The position numbers and the translations under genes were made by a program. DNA of 64,000 nt, taken from the NCBI RefSeq assembly GCF_900103425.1, contig NZ_FMXA01000006.1:43224-107223 (forward strand), in the 5' to 3' direction. The notes beneath the pieces were generated by a model that saw only the letters and a list, made by a program, of their open reading frames with translations, was not told the origin of the DNA and did no database searches. Of this stretch, positions 55,778-64,000 are shown in pieces (the first letter of the stretch is position 1; every line of letters starts with the position of its first letter). The stretch is from Dialister histaminiformans. Lineage in GTDB: Bacteria; Bacillota; Negativicutes; Veillonellales; Dialisteraceae.

Positions 55778-55941
55778 GAGGCACCTCGTTTCTGATAATA
55801 TATGCTGTTTTTTATCATTATAAAACCTGAAGCATGGTAAAACAATCGAAATTTGGAGGAAAAACCACCGATGGCGGAGGAGCGCCATGAGAGCCGGTGC
55901 GTCATGGAACAGAGATCTTACTGGATAAAGGAGGATTGCAT

Positions 55942-56868
55942 ATGGGAGGAAAGGATTTAGCGCTTTTACTTCCCGCATGTTTTATAGGCTTATATCTGCT
56001 ACTGGAAGCTGTGGACTGGGGACTTTGTCTGGCAGCGCCTGTTATCGGACGCGATGAGAAGGAATGGGGATATATCATTAATCTGATGCGTCCGGCGGTA
56101 GATGGCAATGAACTGTGGTTTATCATAGCCTCTTTTATGCTCTCAGTGATGGTAAAGGCACCGGCAGGGACTCCGGCATCATATTCCAACTGGATGGCTT
56201 TTACAGGAACGCTGATTGTCGGGGGCGCATGCCTCAGAATGTTGGGCATCTGGTTTTTCCAACGGGTCAATAAAAGACTTACCGCGAATATGCTGTGCCT
56301 GTATTCTATGGCCAGTCTGTTTGTCATAGGGGCTACGGGACCGCTGGTCATTACGACCAACAGTTCTATTTTTATAGGGGCCGCCATCCTGTCAGGTATA
56401 TGGTCAGTCATTGGATCTTTTCAGCTGGGGGCCTTATATGGGGCGGTAAAGGCCAGGGGAAGTCTGCAGGAGCGGTTCAGGAGAGCCTGTCTGTATTCTT
56501 ATCTGCTGTCAGCGGTTATCTATATGATCTTTATATTTCTGCTGTGGAAACCGGTTAATACATACTGGCACACCGGAGCTTATCTCTGGCTGAGCTGGGC
56601 CGCGTCATGTATGCTTTTTATAGGATCGTTTGCGGCCACCCGGAAAAGACTGACCGGATGGGGGCTGGGGCTCGCTTACGCGGCGTTCATCTTTGCGCTC
56701 AGTGTATTTCTGTCCCTCTGCATTACGGTTATTCCGCTGCAGTTTGACATAGATATGGGCGCATTAAAATGTGCCCTGCATCAGTGGCCGGCTACGATTA
56801 TACTGGTTGTGACAGTTATCTGGACATTTTCAGTTTTTATATATCGGTTAAGGCGTAAATCAGAATAA
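55942..56868 (+). CDS. CydB-like (cytochrome bd subunit II family) membrane protein without CydA
   Basis: 308 residues from ATG 55942, which has AAAGGAGG upstream. Eight or nine hydrophobic segments. The N-terminal part matches CydB: LLEAVDWGLCLAAPVIGRDEKEWGYIINLMRPAVDGNELWF corresponds to the CydB DGFDLG...GR...IN...P.WDGNE.W pattern, and LGALYGAVKARGSLQERFRRA to the conserved TYL..T.GEL..R segment. It is shorter than normal CydB (330-380). No cydA, cydC or cydD is near. In bd oxidases the haems sit in CydA, so a lone CydB cannot be an oxidase by itself. Followed 16 bases later by a small gene. Confidence 0.7.
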   Translation: MGGKDLALLLPACFIGLYLLLEAVDWGLCLAAPVIGRDEKEWGYIINLMRPAVDGNELWFIIASFMLSVMVKAPAGTPASYSNWMAFTGTLIVGGACLRMLGIWFFQRVNKRLTANMLCLYSMASLFVIGATGPLVITTNSSIFIGAAILSGIWSVIGSFQLGALYGAVKARGSLQERFRRACLYSYLLSAVIYMIFIFLLWKPVNTYWHTGAYLWLSWAASCMLFIGSFAATRKRLTGWGLGLAYAAFIFALSVFLSLCITVIPLQFDIDMGALKCALHQWPATIILVVTVIWTFSVFIYRLRRKSE

Positions 56869-56884
56869 GGAAGGTAAGAAGACT

Positions 56885-57052
56885 ATGGGCGAATTATTTA
56901 AGACAAATCACACCATTGATGAATGGCTGGATAAGGTGGGAGTGCAGATTGTCCTTGATGGAGAGCATATGACGGAAGAAGATAAGGAGGCAGCACGCAA
57001 AAACGGAGATCTGGTGAAGATAAAGAATCAGAGGGATAAAGAGAAAAAATAA
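56885..57052 (+). CDS. Small charged protein downstream of the CydB-like gene
   Basis: A 55-residue frame with AAGGAAGG upstream of its ATG, 16 bases after the CydB-like stop and directly before a terminator, so it is probably in the same transcript. The product (GELFKTNHTIDEWLDKVG ... KNGDLVKIKNQRDKEKK) is hydrophilic with an acidic middle and a Lys-rich end, no membrane helix. It is not CydX-like. Function unknown. Confidence 0.6.
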   Translation: MGELFKTNHTIDEWLDKVGVQIVLDGEHMTEEDKEAARKNGDLVKIKNQRDKEKK

Positions 57053-57073
57053 CCGACCAGGCCTGTTTCTAAT

Positions 57074-57111
57074 CCAGTAGAATGAAATCTGTTCTACTGG
57101 TTATTTTTTAT
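57074..57111 (+). terminator. Terminator of the CydB-like transcript
   Basis: A 9-bp perfect stem (57074-57082 with 57092-57100) followed by TTATTTTTTATTT. Confidence 0.8.
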
Positions 57112-57151
57112 TTGCCTGCGGAAAAAAGCGGTAAGGGACAGCGACGGGCTA

Positions 57152-57160
57152 TGCTACAAT
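57152..57160 (+). promoter_or_regulatory. Putative extended -10 promoter of dnaE
   Basis: TGCTACAAT, about 30 bases before the dnaE start; no clear -35. Confidence 0.45.
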
Positions 57161-57192
57161 GTGATTACAATATGTTAGGAGGATTACTCTCT

Positions 57193-60100
57193 ATGGATCC
57201 ATTCGTTCATCTTCATACACATACGGAATACAGTCTGTTTGATGGTATAAGCCGCATACCGGATTTAGTGGCTCATGTAAAGGAAATGGGGCAGACCGCC
57301 ATAGCGATTACCGACCATGGCTCAATGTATGGCGCTGTGTATCTGTACAATGAATGCAAAAAGCAGGGAATCAAACCCATTATTGGATGTGAAATATATA
57401 TTACTCAGAACAGCCGTTTCCAGGTGCCGCCGGGAAGAGAAAAACTGTATCATCTGATTTTGCTGGCAGAAAATAATGAGGGATATCACAATCTGGTAAA
57501 AATCTGTTCCAGGGCATGGACGGAAGGATTTCATAATAAACCCAGGGCTGATCATGACCTGCTCCGGAAGTGTCATAAGGGGCTGATTGCGTTGTCTGCC
57601 TGCGTGGGTGGAGAGCTTCCACAGGCCATTCTGTCCGGCGATATGGATAAGGCCCACGAAGTTATAAAGTTTTATATTGATACATTTGGCAGGGATAATT
57701 ATTTTATTGAACTGCAGAATCACAGACTGCCTGAAGAAGCCAGAGTAAGGCCTGTACTGGCAGACCTGGCAAAAGAATATGGACTTGGACTGGTGGCGAC
57801 CAATGACTTTCATTATGTGAGAAAAGAGGATGCGGCCAGCCAGGAAATCAAGCTGTGTATTTCTACAGGGAAAACACTGGATGATCCGGAACATTTTCAT
57901 TTCGCTAATGATGAATTTTACTGTAAGAGCGGGGAGGAAATGAGAAGTATTCTTGGCGGCTATGAAGGAGCCATTGAGAATACTGCCAGAATTGCGGAAC
58001 GGTGCAATGTTACGTTCACCTTCGGAGAACATAAATTGCCGGCCTTTGATGTTCCTGAGGGGGAAACAGCGAAGACCTATCTGCGCAAACTGTGTGAAAA
58101 GGCTATTCCTGAACGATATGGCCAAAAGACACCTGAAGTAATGAACCGGTTAAATTACGAACTGGGAATCATAGATAGAATGGGTTTCTCTGATTATTTC
58201 CTTATCGTTATGGATTTCATTCATTTTGCCAAAACGCATGGCATACCCATTGGCCCGGGCAGAGGCAGTGCGGCAGGAAGTATTGTTTCCTATCTTCTTC
58301 ACATCACGGAACTGGATCCCCTGGAATTTGATCTCCTGTTTGAACGATTCCTGAATCCGGAACGTGTGTCCATGCCGGATATTGATACCGATCTGTGTTA
58401 CCGGGGACGCGGCCGGGTTATTGATTACCTGGCGCATAAATACGGGGAAGATTATGTAGCGCAGATTATTACCTTTTCTACTCTGGCAGCCCGCGCGGTT
58501 ATCCGGGATGTTGGACGGGTTATGAATCTGCCGCTGCGGGATGTGGATAAAATTGCCAAGATGATTCCGCAGGGACCCGGAGTTACTCTGGAAAAGACAC
58601 TGGAATCATCCCATGAGTTTAAATCGGCATATGAAACCAATCCCACGGTGCATACGCTGATTGATCACTGCCTGAAGCTGGAAGGTCTTTCCCGCCAGGC
58701 AGGAACGCATGCGGCCGGCGTAGTGATCTGCTCAGCTCCTGTTGATGATTTCGTTCCGATTCAGCTGACCCAGGAAAATTTCATACAGACACAGTATGAA
58801 AAAGATCAGGTGGAAAAACTGGGACTGCTGAAGATGGACCTCCTGGGGTTGCGAAATCTCACTGTCATTCAGGATACGGTGGACATGATTAAGGAAAACA
58901 GGAATATAGATCTGGATGTACGTAAGATTCCGTATAAGGATAAAGCAACCAGTGAAATGCTCTGCCAGGGGGATACCATTGGCGTATTCCAGTCAGAATC
59001 GTCCGGATACACCAACCTGCTGATGCAGCTGGCACCAGATGCCTTTCAAGATCTGATTCCTATGGTGGCACTGTATCGCCCGGGACCGCTTGGCAGCGGC
59101 ATGGCTGAAGATTTTATAAAAAGAAAACATGGGAAGATTCCTGTAGAATATCCTCATCCTATGCTGGAGCCTGTACTGAAGGAAACCTATGGGGTTATCC
59201 TTTATCAGGAACAGGTTATGAGAATCGCGTCTGTTATGGGCGGGTTCAGTCTTGGACAGGCGGACCTTCTTCGCCGTGCCATGGGGCATAAAGAGTCGGA
59301 TGTGCTGCTGGCACAGCGGCAGGCATTCCTGGAAGGCGCGGAAAAACAGGGAGTAAGCAGCGAAGTGGCCAACCATGTGTTTGACCTGATGGTTCATTTT
59401 GCAGGATATGGATTTAATAAGTCTCATTCTGTATGTTACGCATGGATAGCCTGGCAGACCGCCTATCTGAAAGCCCATTTCCGTCCGGAATTTATGGCGG
59501 CGATGATGACGTGCTATAACGGAGACCGGGGCAAGGTGAGCCGCTATATCGCTAACAGCAGAAAACATGGGGTTAAGCTGGTGGCGCCCAATGTTAATCG
59601 AAGCCGGGCAAGTTTTGCCGCCAGTGGAAATACCATACTATTTGGACTTTCCGGTATTCAGCATCTGGGGGATGCTGCGGTAGAGTCGATTATCGAAGCG
59701 AGAGAAAAAGATGGGCCGTTCACCTCACTGTCCGATTTTCTTGAACGTGTGGATGGGCGTACAGTCAATGCCAGAGCCTGTGAAAGTTTGATTAAATGCG
59801 GTGCGCTGGATGACCTGGGAGCCAACCGGCCACAGATGCTGGAGGCACTTCCTCAGGCTATGAGCAATGCGGCTATGGTAAGGGAAGATCGACAGTCAGG
59901 GCAGATCAGCCTCTTTGGTCAGAGCGAACCAGTGCATGAAGTGGCTTATAAACCGCTGCCGGATGCTTCAGCCAGAGAGAAAATCGACTGGGAGCGACAG
60001 CTGCTGGGATTCTACGTATCCGGGCATCCGCTGGATCGATTCAAAAATGAAATGAAGCAGTGCGTACCTCTGTCTGAACTGGAGGGGGAAGGACGGGTTA

Positions 60101-60639
60101 CACTGGATGGAAAACTAATTACGGTAGGCGGAATCATCAACCATGTTAAAGGAATGGTGACAAAGAAAGGCGCGCCTATGGGCTATATCACACTGGAAGA
60201 CTTTACCGGGGAAATCGAAGTGGTTGTTTTTCCGTCAGCTTGGGAAAAGTACAGGGAATTGCTGAGAAATGATGCGGCCATACTCCTTTCCGGACGTGTG
60301 CAGGCTAATGAACGAACAGTGCATATTCTGGCAGAACGGATTGCGCTGCTTGACGATGTGAAACAAAGGAAGGAAGATCAGATAGCCCAGAGGGGGCATA
60401 TCCGGGCATTGCATCTGTACCTGGATGAATGGCACGAATCCGCTGAGGTAAGCCGTCAGCTGGCAGTTATTCTTAAACGTCATCATGGACAGATTCCGGT
60501 TTTCCTCCATATGGAGAGAACACGTAAAAAGATAACCATGAATGAGCAGTTTGCCAATGATGGATCCGTTGCGTCAGAAAATGCGCTTAAACTTCTGCTT
60601 GGCAATGGGGCTGTGGAATATGATAAGGAAAATGACTGA
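57193..60639 (+). CDS. dnaE: DNA polymerase III alpha subunit
   Basis: 1148 residues from ATG 57193 (AGGAGG ten bases upstream); longer starts lie in the promoter region. PHP domain FVHLHTHTEYSLFDG with its metal histidines, ITDHGSMYG; polymerase C-family core with GPGRGSAAGS, the catalytic PDIDTD and KMDLLGLRNL; helix-hairpin-helix and OB domains at the end (VTVGGIINHVKGMVTKKGAPM region near 985). Replicative polymerase of the DnaE type. Single gene. Confidence 0.96.
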   Translation: MDPFVHLHTHTEYSLFDGISRIPDLVAHVKEMGQTAIAITDHGSMYGAVYLYNECKKQGIKPIIGCEIYITQNSRFQVPPGREKLYHLILLAENNEGYHNLVKICSRAWTEGFHNKPRADHDLLRKCHKGLIALSACVGGELPQAILSGDMDKAHEVIKFYIDTFGRDNYFIELQNHRLPEEARVRPVLADLAKEYGLGLVATNDFHYVRKEDAASQEIKLCISTGKTLDDPEHFHFANDEFYCKSGEEMRSILGGYEGAIENTARIAERCNVTFTFGEHKLPAFDVPEGETAKTYLRKLCEKAIPERYGQKTPEVMNRLNYELGIIDRMGFSDYFLIVMDFIHFAKTHGIPIGPGRGSAAGSIVSYLLHITELDPLEFDLLFERFLNPERVSMPDIDTDLCYRGRGRVIDYLAHKYGEDYVAQIITFSTLAARAVIRDVGRVMNLPLRDVDKIAKMIPQGPGVTLEKTLESSHEFKSAYETNPTVHTLIDHCLKLEGLSRQAGTHAAGVVICSAPVDDFVPIQLTQENFIQTQYEKDQVEKLGLLKMDLLGLRNLTVIQDTVDMIKENRNIDLDVRKIPYKDKATSEMLCQGDTIGVFQSESSGYTNLLMQLAPDAFQDLIPMVALYRPGPLGSGMAEDFIKRKHGKIPVEYPHPMLEPVLKETYGVILYQEQVMRIASVMGGFSLGQADLLRRAMGHKESDVLLAQRQAFLEGAEKQGVSSEVANHVFDLMVHFAGYGFNKSHSVCYAWIAWQTAYLKAHFRPEFMAAMMTCYNGDRGKVSRYIANSRKHGVKLVAPNVNRSRASFAASGNTILFGLSGIQHLGDAAVESIIEAREKDGPFTSLSDFLERVDGRTVNARACESLIKCGALDDLGANRPQMLEALPQAMSNAAMVREDRQSGQISLFGQSEPVHEVAYKPLPDASAREKIDWERQLLGFYVSGHPLDRFKNEMKQCVPLSELEGEGRVTLDGKLITVGGIINHVKGMVTKKGAPMGYITLEDFTGEIEVVVFPSAWEKYRELLRNDAAILLSGRVQANERTVHILAERIALLDDVKQRKEDQIAQRGHIRALHLYLDEWHESAEVSRQLAVILKRHHGQIPVFLHMERTRKKITMNEQFANDGSVASENALKLLLGNGAVEYDKEND

Positions 60640-60700
60640 AGTTTTTCCCTGTATGTGAAATTGCACATACACATGGTGTGTAGTAAAATAATATGGATAT

Positions 60701-60738
60701 TAACAGGACGAAGGGGTATCCTCCGTCTTGTTAGTTTT
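60701..60738 (+). terminator. Probable terminator of dnaE
   Basis: A 10-bp stem with one G-U pair (60701-60710 with 60724-60733) and a short T-rich tail. The tail is weak. Confidence 0.6.
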
Positions 60739-60761
60739 ACAGTGTGTAAGGAGTAGTCGCA

Positions 60762-61649
60762 TTGTTAGTAAAAAGAGCAGGATACAAAAGGAAATGGCTG
60801 CTTGGCATGGCAGGGACATTCATGACCCTGTCGCTGCTGTGTGCCGGATGTGGTTTTCAGGGCCTGACGGGCACTGAAAAGGATACTGTCAGTTCACAGC
60901 AGGAGGAGTCAGGACTTCCTCCGGGAGAGGCTCAGGTTGTCAGGGATGACAGCGTGAAGTATTCCGTGCCGGAAGGGGTTTCCGTCCTTATGTATCACAA
61001 GGTAGGCGATGAAAAGCATAATGGGGCGGTAATATCTGCCAGGAACTTTGAAAGGCAGATGAAATATCTCAAAGATCATCAGTATCATCCCATAACCATG
61101 CAGGAACTGCATGACTTTGTAACCGAAGGGAAAGCGCTTCCTTCGAAACCGGTATGTATAACCTTTGATGATGGATATGAAGATAGTTATACTGTGGTAT
61201 ACCCGATTATGAAGAAGTATAGATTTCCATGGACACTGTTTCTGATAACCGGCATGGTAGATCAGCCAGGGCGAATGACCTGGGGACAGCTTAAGGAAAT
61301 GGCGGACAGTCATACGGTGACAATAGCGAATCACACCGTATCCCATCCTCATCTCAGTCAGCTGAAGAGCCGGGGAGAGAAAGAAAAAGAAATTCTGAAT
61401 GCAGAAAATACACTGGTAGAAAAGCTGGGAGTCCGGTCTCCCTGGATAGCTTATCCATATGGGGACTATGATAAGGAAGTTTTACAGATCTGTAAAAAGG
61501 CTGGGTTTGAACTGGGCATGTCTATGAGTGATGGGAGAGCGCATAATGGCAGTGATCCTTTCACCATCCGGAGGATCTGGATAGGAAATCCGGTAGATGA
61601 TAAGCATTTTGAAGACCGGCTTATACACGACAATTTTGTAAAGCTTTAA
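60762..61649 (+). CDS. Secreted polysaccharide deacetylase (NodB domain), probable lipoprotein
   Basis: 295 residues from TTG 60762 (AAGGAG eight bases upstream). Signal peptide with a basic start and a hydrophobic run ending SLLCAGC, an imperfect lipobox (Cys instead of Leu at -3), then a Ser/Glu-rich linker. NodB domain: VLMYHKVG, ITFDDGYEDS with the catalytic and metal Asp, HTVSH histidines, YPYGDYD. Family members deacetylate peptidoglycan or surface polysaccharide. First of three closely spaced envelope genes. Confidence 0.87.
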   Translation: MLVKRAGYKRKWLLGMAGTFMTLSLLCAGCGFQGLTGTEKDTVSSQQEESGLPPGEAQVVRDDSVKYSVPEGVSVLMYHKVGDEKHNGAVISARNFERQMKYLKDHQYHPITMQELHDFVTEGKALPSKPVCITFDDGYEDSYTVVYPIMKKYRFPWTLFLITGMVDQPGRMTWGQLKEMADSHTVTIANHTVSHPHLSQLKSRGEKEKEILNAENTLVEKLGVRSPWIAYPYGDYDKEVLQICKKAGFELGMSMSDGRAHNGSDPFTIRRIWIGNPVDDKHFEDRLIHDNFVKL

Positions 61650-61679
61650 ATCCATTCACAAACCAGACAGGGAGAAAGC

Positions 61680-62627
61680 ATGAAAAGGTTTTTAAAAAGT
61701 ACTTTTGTGAAATTTATACTGCTTACTATGATATTTTTTGTAGTAACCTCTCCGTTTGTTGTGTTGTTCGGACCATTCGACAACACAAAGAGGGCAGTAG
61801 TTGGTGCGATTATGCGGTCTCGTCATCCGCAGTACATTACATGGTTGTTTAATCAGAACGAATTGAACAGTATCTTAGGGGTAGTCAATAATACGGAACA
61901 GCAAAAACTTTTTGATTTTACTATCCGTAAGGATTCCTCCCTTAAGATTCAGAAAATCGAATCCAACCGTTTTGTCGGGTATCTTCTGGAAATTCCGGAT
62001 CCCAGCCGCATCCAGGTGGCTACCGCTCCGGATATTCAGGAACGTGGGGATACGACCAGTAATATCGCTAAAGCCAATGACGCGGTGGCAGCCATCAATG
62101 GCGGCGGCTTCTACGACCCGCAGGGAACCGGTACAGGACGTCTTCCTTACGGCTTTATCCTTCATAACGGTAAATATCTGCTCGGAGAAAATGTGGGACC
62201 GAATGAAAAGGTGGATTTTATCGGCTTTACGGATAAGGGACAGCTGATTGCAGGAAAATACTCCAAAAAGAAACTGGCTGAACTGGGAGCTAAGGAAGGG
62301 CTTACCTTTGGACCTCCGCTCATTATCAACGGGGAAAAGGTGATCAAGCATGGCGACGGCGGCTGGGGAATCAGTCCCCGTTCCGCTATCGGTCAGAGAA
62401 AAGATGGTACAGTGCTTTTCCTCGTTGTCGATGGACGACAGCCTGGTTACAGTATCGGAGCCACACTGGCGGATATGCAGAATATTATGTATAAGCAGGG
62501 CGCATATATTGCAGCAAATCTGGACGGAGGATCCAGTACCACTCTGTATTATAACGGTAAGGTAGTTAATAAGCCGGCAGACCTGCTGGGCGAACGTATG
62601 ATTCCTACCTCATTTATCGTTAAGTAA
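61680..62627 (+). CDS. Phosphodiester glycosidase (NAGPA-domain) protein, membrane-anchored
   Basis: 315 residues, GGGAGAAAG before the ATG. One N-terminal membrane anchor (about 10-32), then a NAGPA domain: AINGGGFYDPQG, GPPLIINGE, SPRSAIGQRKDGTVLFLVVDGR, and NLDGGSSTTLYYNG. The domain is named for the human uncovering enzyme; bacterial members act on surface or teichoic-type glycans and their substrates are mostly unknown. 30 bases after the deacetylase. Confidence 0.88.
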   Translation: MKRFLKSTFVKFILLTMIFFVVTSPFVVLFGPFDNTKRAVVGAIMRSRHPQYITWLFNQNELNSILGVVNNTEQQKLFDFTIRKDSSLKIQKIESNRFVGYLLEIPDPSRIQVATAPDIQERGDTTSNIAKANDAVAAINGGGFYDPQGTGTGRLPYGFILHNGKYLLGENVGPNEKVDFIGFTDKGQLIAGKYSKKKLAELGAKEGLTFGPPLIINGEKVIKHGDGGWGISPRSAIGQRKDGTVLFLVVDGRQPGYSIGATLADMQNIMYKQGAYIAANLDGGSSTTLYYNGKVVNKPADLLGERMIPTSFIVK

Positions 62628-62638
62628 GGAGGGCACAA

Positions 62639-63625
62639 TTGAAAAAAGGATTACGTACGGTAGTAGGGTACTTTGTTCTTGGAATTGCCCTTCAGGCGGG
62701 AATTTATTACTATCTGGAAAATGATCTGTTCGCCCCATCAGCGGATTATGATATTGTTTCCAATACAGGATCCTCCTCTTCATCGGGAACGCAGGGAAAT
62801 GAAAGCGCATTTGCCGATGTCCAGGTTAAAGGCCGGGCATATTATTCCCATGATTATCAGTATATGGCCGATGTTTCTGCGGATTCTGTGACCATCTATC
62901 ATGCAGGGAATCTGGATAATCCACAGGAAGTAGAACTTAAGGGACAGGGAGTATCTTTCTTTGAATGGCTCCCAGACAGAGATCTCGGCCTGATTGCTCT
63001 GTATCCGAAAGACTGGCATGGCGGTCGCTGGAATATTACGCTGGCTCGTTATAATCCGGAAGCGACCACGCATGAATCCGATGCTCCGATTAAAGACCTG
63101 CCCAAGGGCAGTAAGATTGTGGATGTGGCATTCTCCACAGCAACGAATGAAGTTTATCTGAAGGTGGAAGTCGGTGACGGACTGTATCGTATTTACAGAA
63201 CGGATGCCAATTACGCGACACGGAGAATATTTACTCCGGCGACCTCCATTGGTAAGATTGCCGTATTCTTTGATGAGGATAAATTCTTCTATGATGATGC
63301 GGATAAAGGGATTATTTATCTCTTTAACAGTAAGAACAGCAGCTGGAGAATCATTTCACCACCTGGCCGCTATCGTCTCGTCGGTATTGGCCCGGATAAG
63401 GTTATTTATGCGGCCCGTGTCAACAATGATGGTGAAGCGGTTGGATATTATACCGGCAAACTGGGCGTAGGTTTCGAACAGGTTAAGCAACTGGACACAC
63501 CGGTTAATTTCAATACCGTAACCATGCATCTTATTGAAGAGGCAGCAAAAAAACATGCGGCCGATAAGGCGGCAGGTAAGGATGATGGAACCAATCAGAA
63601 GGAGATTTCCTCTGAACAGGAATAA
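62639..63625 (+). CDS. Secreted, membrane-anchored protein with propeller-like repeats
   Basis: 328 residues from TTG 62639, with AAGGAGGGC upstream. An N-terminal anchor (KGLRTVVGYFVLGIALQAGIYYYL), a Ser-rich linker, then repeating four-strand-like units (VTIYHAGN, GLYRIYRTDANYATRRIF, GIIYLFNSKNSSWRI) that suggest a beta-propeller outside the cell, and a charged Lys/Asp/Glu tail. I know no named family. Eleven bases after the NAGPA gene, so likely a partner in the same envelope process. Confidence 0.72.
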   Translation: MKKGLRTVVGYFVLGIALQAGIYYYLENDLFAPSADYDIVSNTGSSSSSGTQGNESAFADVQVKGRAYYSHDYQYMADVSADSVTIYHAGNLDNPQEVELKGQGVSFFEWLPDRDLGLIALYPKDWHGGRWNITLARYNPEATTHESDAPIKDLPKGSKIVDVAFSTATNEVYLKVEVGDGLYRIYRTDANYATRRIFTPATSIGKIAVFFDEDKFFYDDADKGIIYLFNSKNSSWRIISPPGRYRLVGIGPDKVIYAARVNNDGEAVGYYTGKLGVGFEQVKQLDTPVNFNTVTMHLIEEAAKKHAADKAAGKDDGTNQKEISSEQE

Positions 63626-63675
63626 GGTATTTTGTGTTTCCTGAGAGAAAATAAAAATATTTGACGGCAGAAAGA

Positions 63676-63704
63676 AAAAGCACAGCCTGGCTGTGCTTTT
63701 TGGG
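63676..63704 (+). terminator. Terminator of the secreted envelope gene cluster
   Basis: Arms AAAAGCACAGCC and GGCTGTGCTTTT (63676-63687 with 63689-63700) give a strong stem with a T-tail, 50 bases after the last gene. Confidence 0.85.
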
Positions 63705-63729
63705 TTATAGGACATTTTGTGTGTTTTTT

Positions 63730-63778
63730 AATGCCAATGGAGCTAGTGTTTATCGAGCTTCATTGGCATTTATTTTTT
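63730..63778 (+). terminator. Second hairpin before the insertion element
   Basis: A 15-bp stem with one mismatch (63730-63744 with 63756-63770), A-rich before and T-rich after. It may be a genomic terminator or part of the left end of the element. Confidence 0.55.
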
Positions 63779-63899
63779 CTGAGATGATTTTTGAGGGTGG
63801 ACAAAAAGTGTTGTAAAAAAGTCTCAAATCCCTTGCAAATACTGGTGAAATGGGCTTTTATTTTTCTGTTGAAACTTTATGTTTGTTTGGAGGGAGTTT

Positions 63900-64000
63900 A
63901 TGAGAAAAATAAGATGCCCTTACTGTGGCTTTTCTTGCCGTAGGCATGGAAAAACCAGTGCCGGAACTCAGCGTTGGTATTGCAGTAATTGTAAGATTGC
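63900..64000 (+). mobile_element. Insertion sequence, 5' part of transposase (cut by window edge)
   Basis: An ATG at 63900 with GGAGGGAG upstream opens a frame that runs off the window after 33 residues. The readable product (RKIRCPYCGFSCRRHGKTSAGTQRWYCSNC) is the zinc-ribbon start, two CxxC pairs, found at the front of IS1249/IS256-type and related transposases. The left end of the element is probably between about 63790 and 63850, but the terminal repeat cannot be confirmed without the right end. Confidence 0.7.

Noticed and set aside
57082..57192. 37-codon N-terminal extension of DnaE
   Set aside because: It overlaps the preceding terminator and the promoter; DnaE homology begins at the PHP domain just after ATG 57193.
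1..64000. CRISPR arrays, tRNA and rRNA genes, prophage
   Set aside because: No regularly spaced repeats, no tRNA cloverleaf with TTCGA arm, no rRNA text and no phage structural genes were seen on reading both strands.

Overview
The window reads as a chromosomal segment of a diderm Firmicute of the class Negativicutes; Dialister or a close relative is my best guess (inference, no database used). Two kinds of evidence meet. Firmicute signatures include the L21 leader with rplU-prp-rpmA and a Prp-cleavable L27 extension, a T-box before thrS, an L20-type leader before infC-rpmI-rplT, RicT, YerC, PyrK/PyrD type B and TmcAL. Outer-membrane signatures include bifunctional HldE, a GT9 heptosyltransferase-like protein, a phosphoethanolamine-transferase-like protein and a remnant of a filamentous-haemagglutinin-type adhesin. 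No rRNA, tRNA or CRISPR array was seen.

Layout: 1-2.4 kb, end of pheT, a reverse-strand SpeD-like protein without the catalytic serine, then the L21/Prp/L27 operon. 2.5-6.8 kb, reverse-strand citC, putP and tmcAL. 6.9-9.9 kb, a small membrane protein, a nitroreductase with a stop at codon 4, a PC4-like protein, and a TPP riboswitch with a ThiC-family gene. 10-11.8 kb, a solitary OLD-family nuclease. 11.9-20.1 kb, the pyrimidine operon pyrB-pyrC-carA-carB-pyrK-pyrD (pyrE and pyrF are not here). 20.3-26.8 kb, holB-ricT-trmN6-rsmI, then metG-tatD. 26.9-28.2 kb, a frameshifted adhesin remnant. 28.2-33 kb, an envelope sugar/LPS core set (epimerase, GT4, hldE, GT9). 33-38.8 kb, a frameshifted MFS exporter, RNase HI, metNI, yerC and a phosphohexomutase. 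39.2-45.1 kb, a second epimerase, T-box/thrS, a HutP-like protein, infC-rpmI-rplT and a Cof-type phosphatase. 45.2-47.9 kb, a reverse-strand two-component system and exonuclease III. 48.2-54.9 kb, an ACT/DUF711 pair, a phosphoethanolamine-transferase-like protein, trmB, an FtsW/RodA protein and an unknown. 54.9-60.6 kb, a lone trpF, an orphan CydB-like membrane protein with an unlisted 55-residue companion, and dnaE. 60.7-64 kb, a secreted envelope cluster (deacetylase, NAGPA-type, propeller-like), then the left part of an insertion sequence cut by the window edge.

Most of the window is housekeeping: translation, pyrimidine and thiamin synthesis, replication and envelope sugars, with much transcriptional attenuation (TPP, T-box, L20, L21) and many strong bidirectional terminators between convergent genes. 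The points most worth a second look are the SpeD pseudoenzyme, the orphan CydB-like/small-protein pair, the divergent ThiC-family enzyme under TPP control, the solitary OLD nuclease, the HutP-like gene behind thrS, the AUA start of infC, and three genes with apparent inactivating lesions (nitroreductase, adhesin, MFS).
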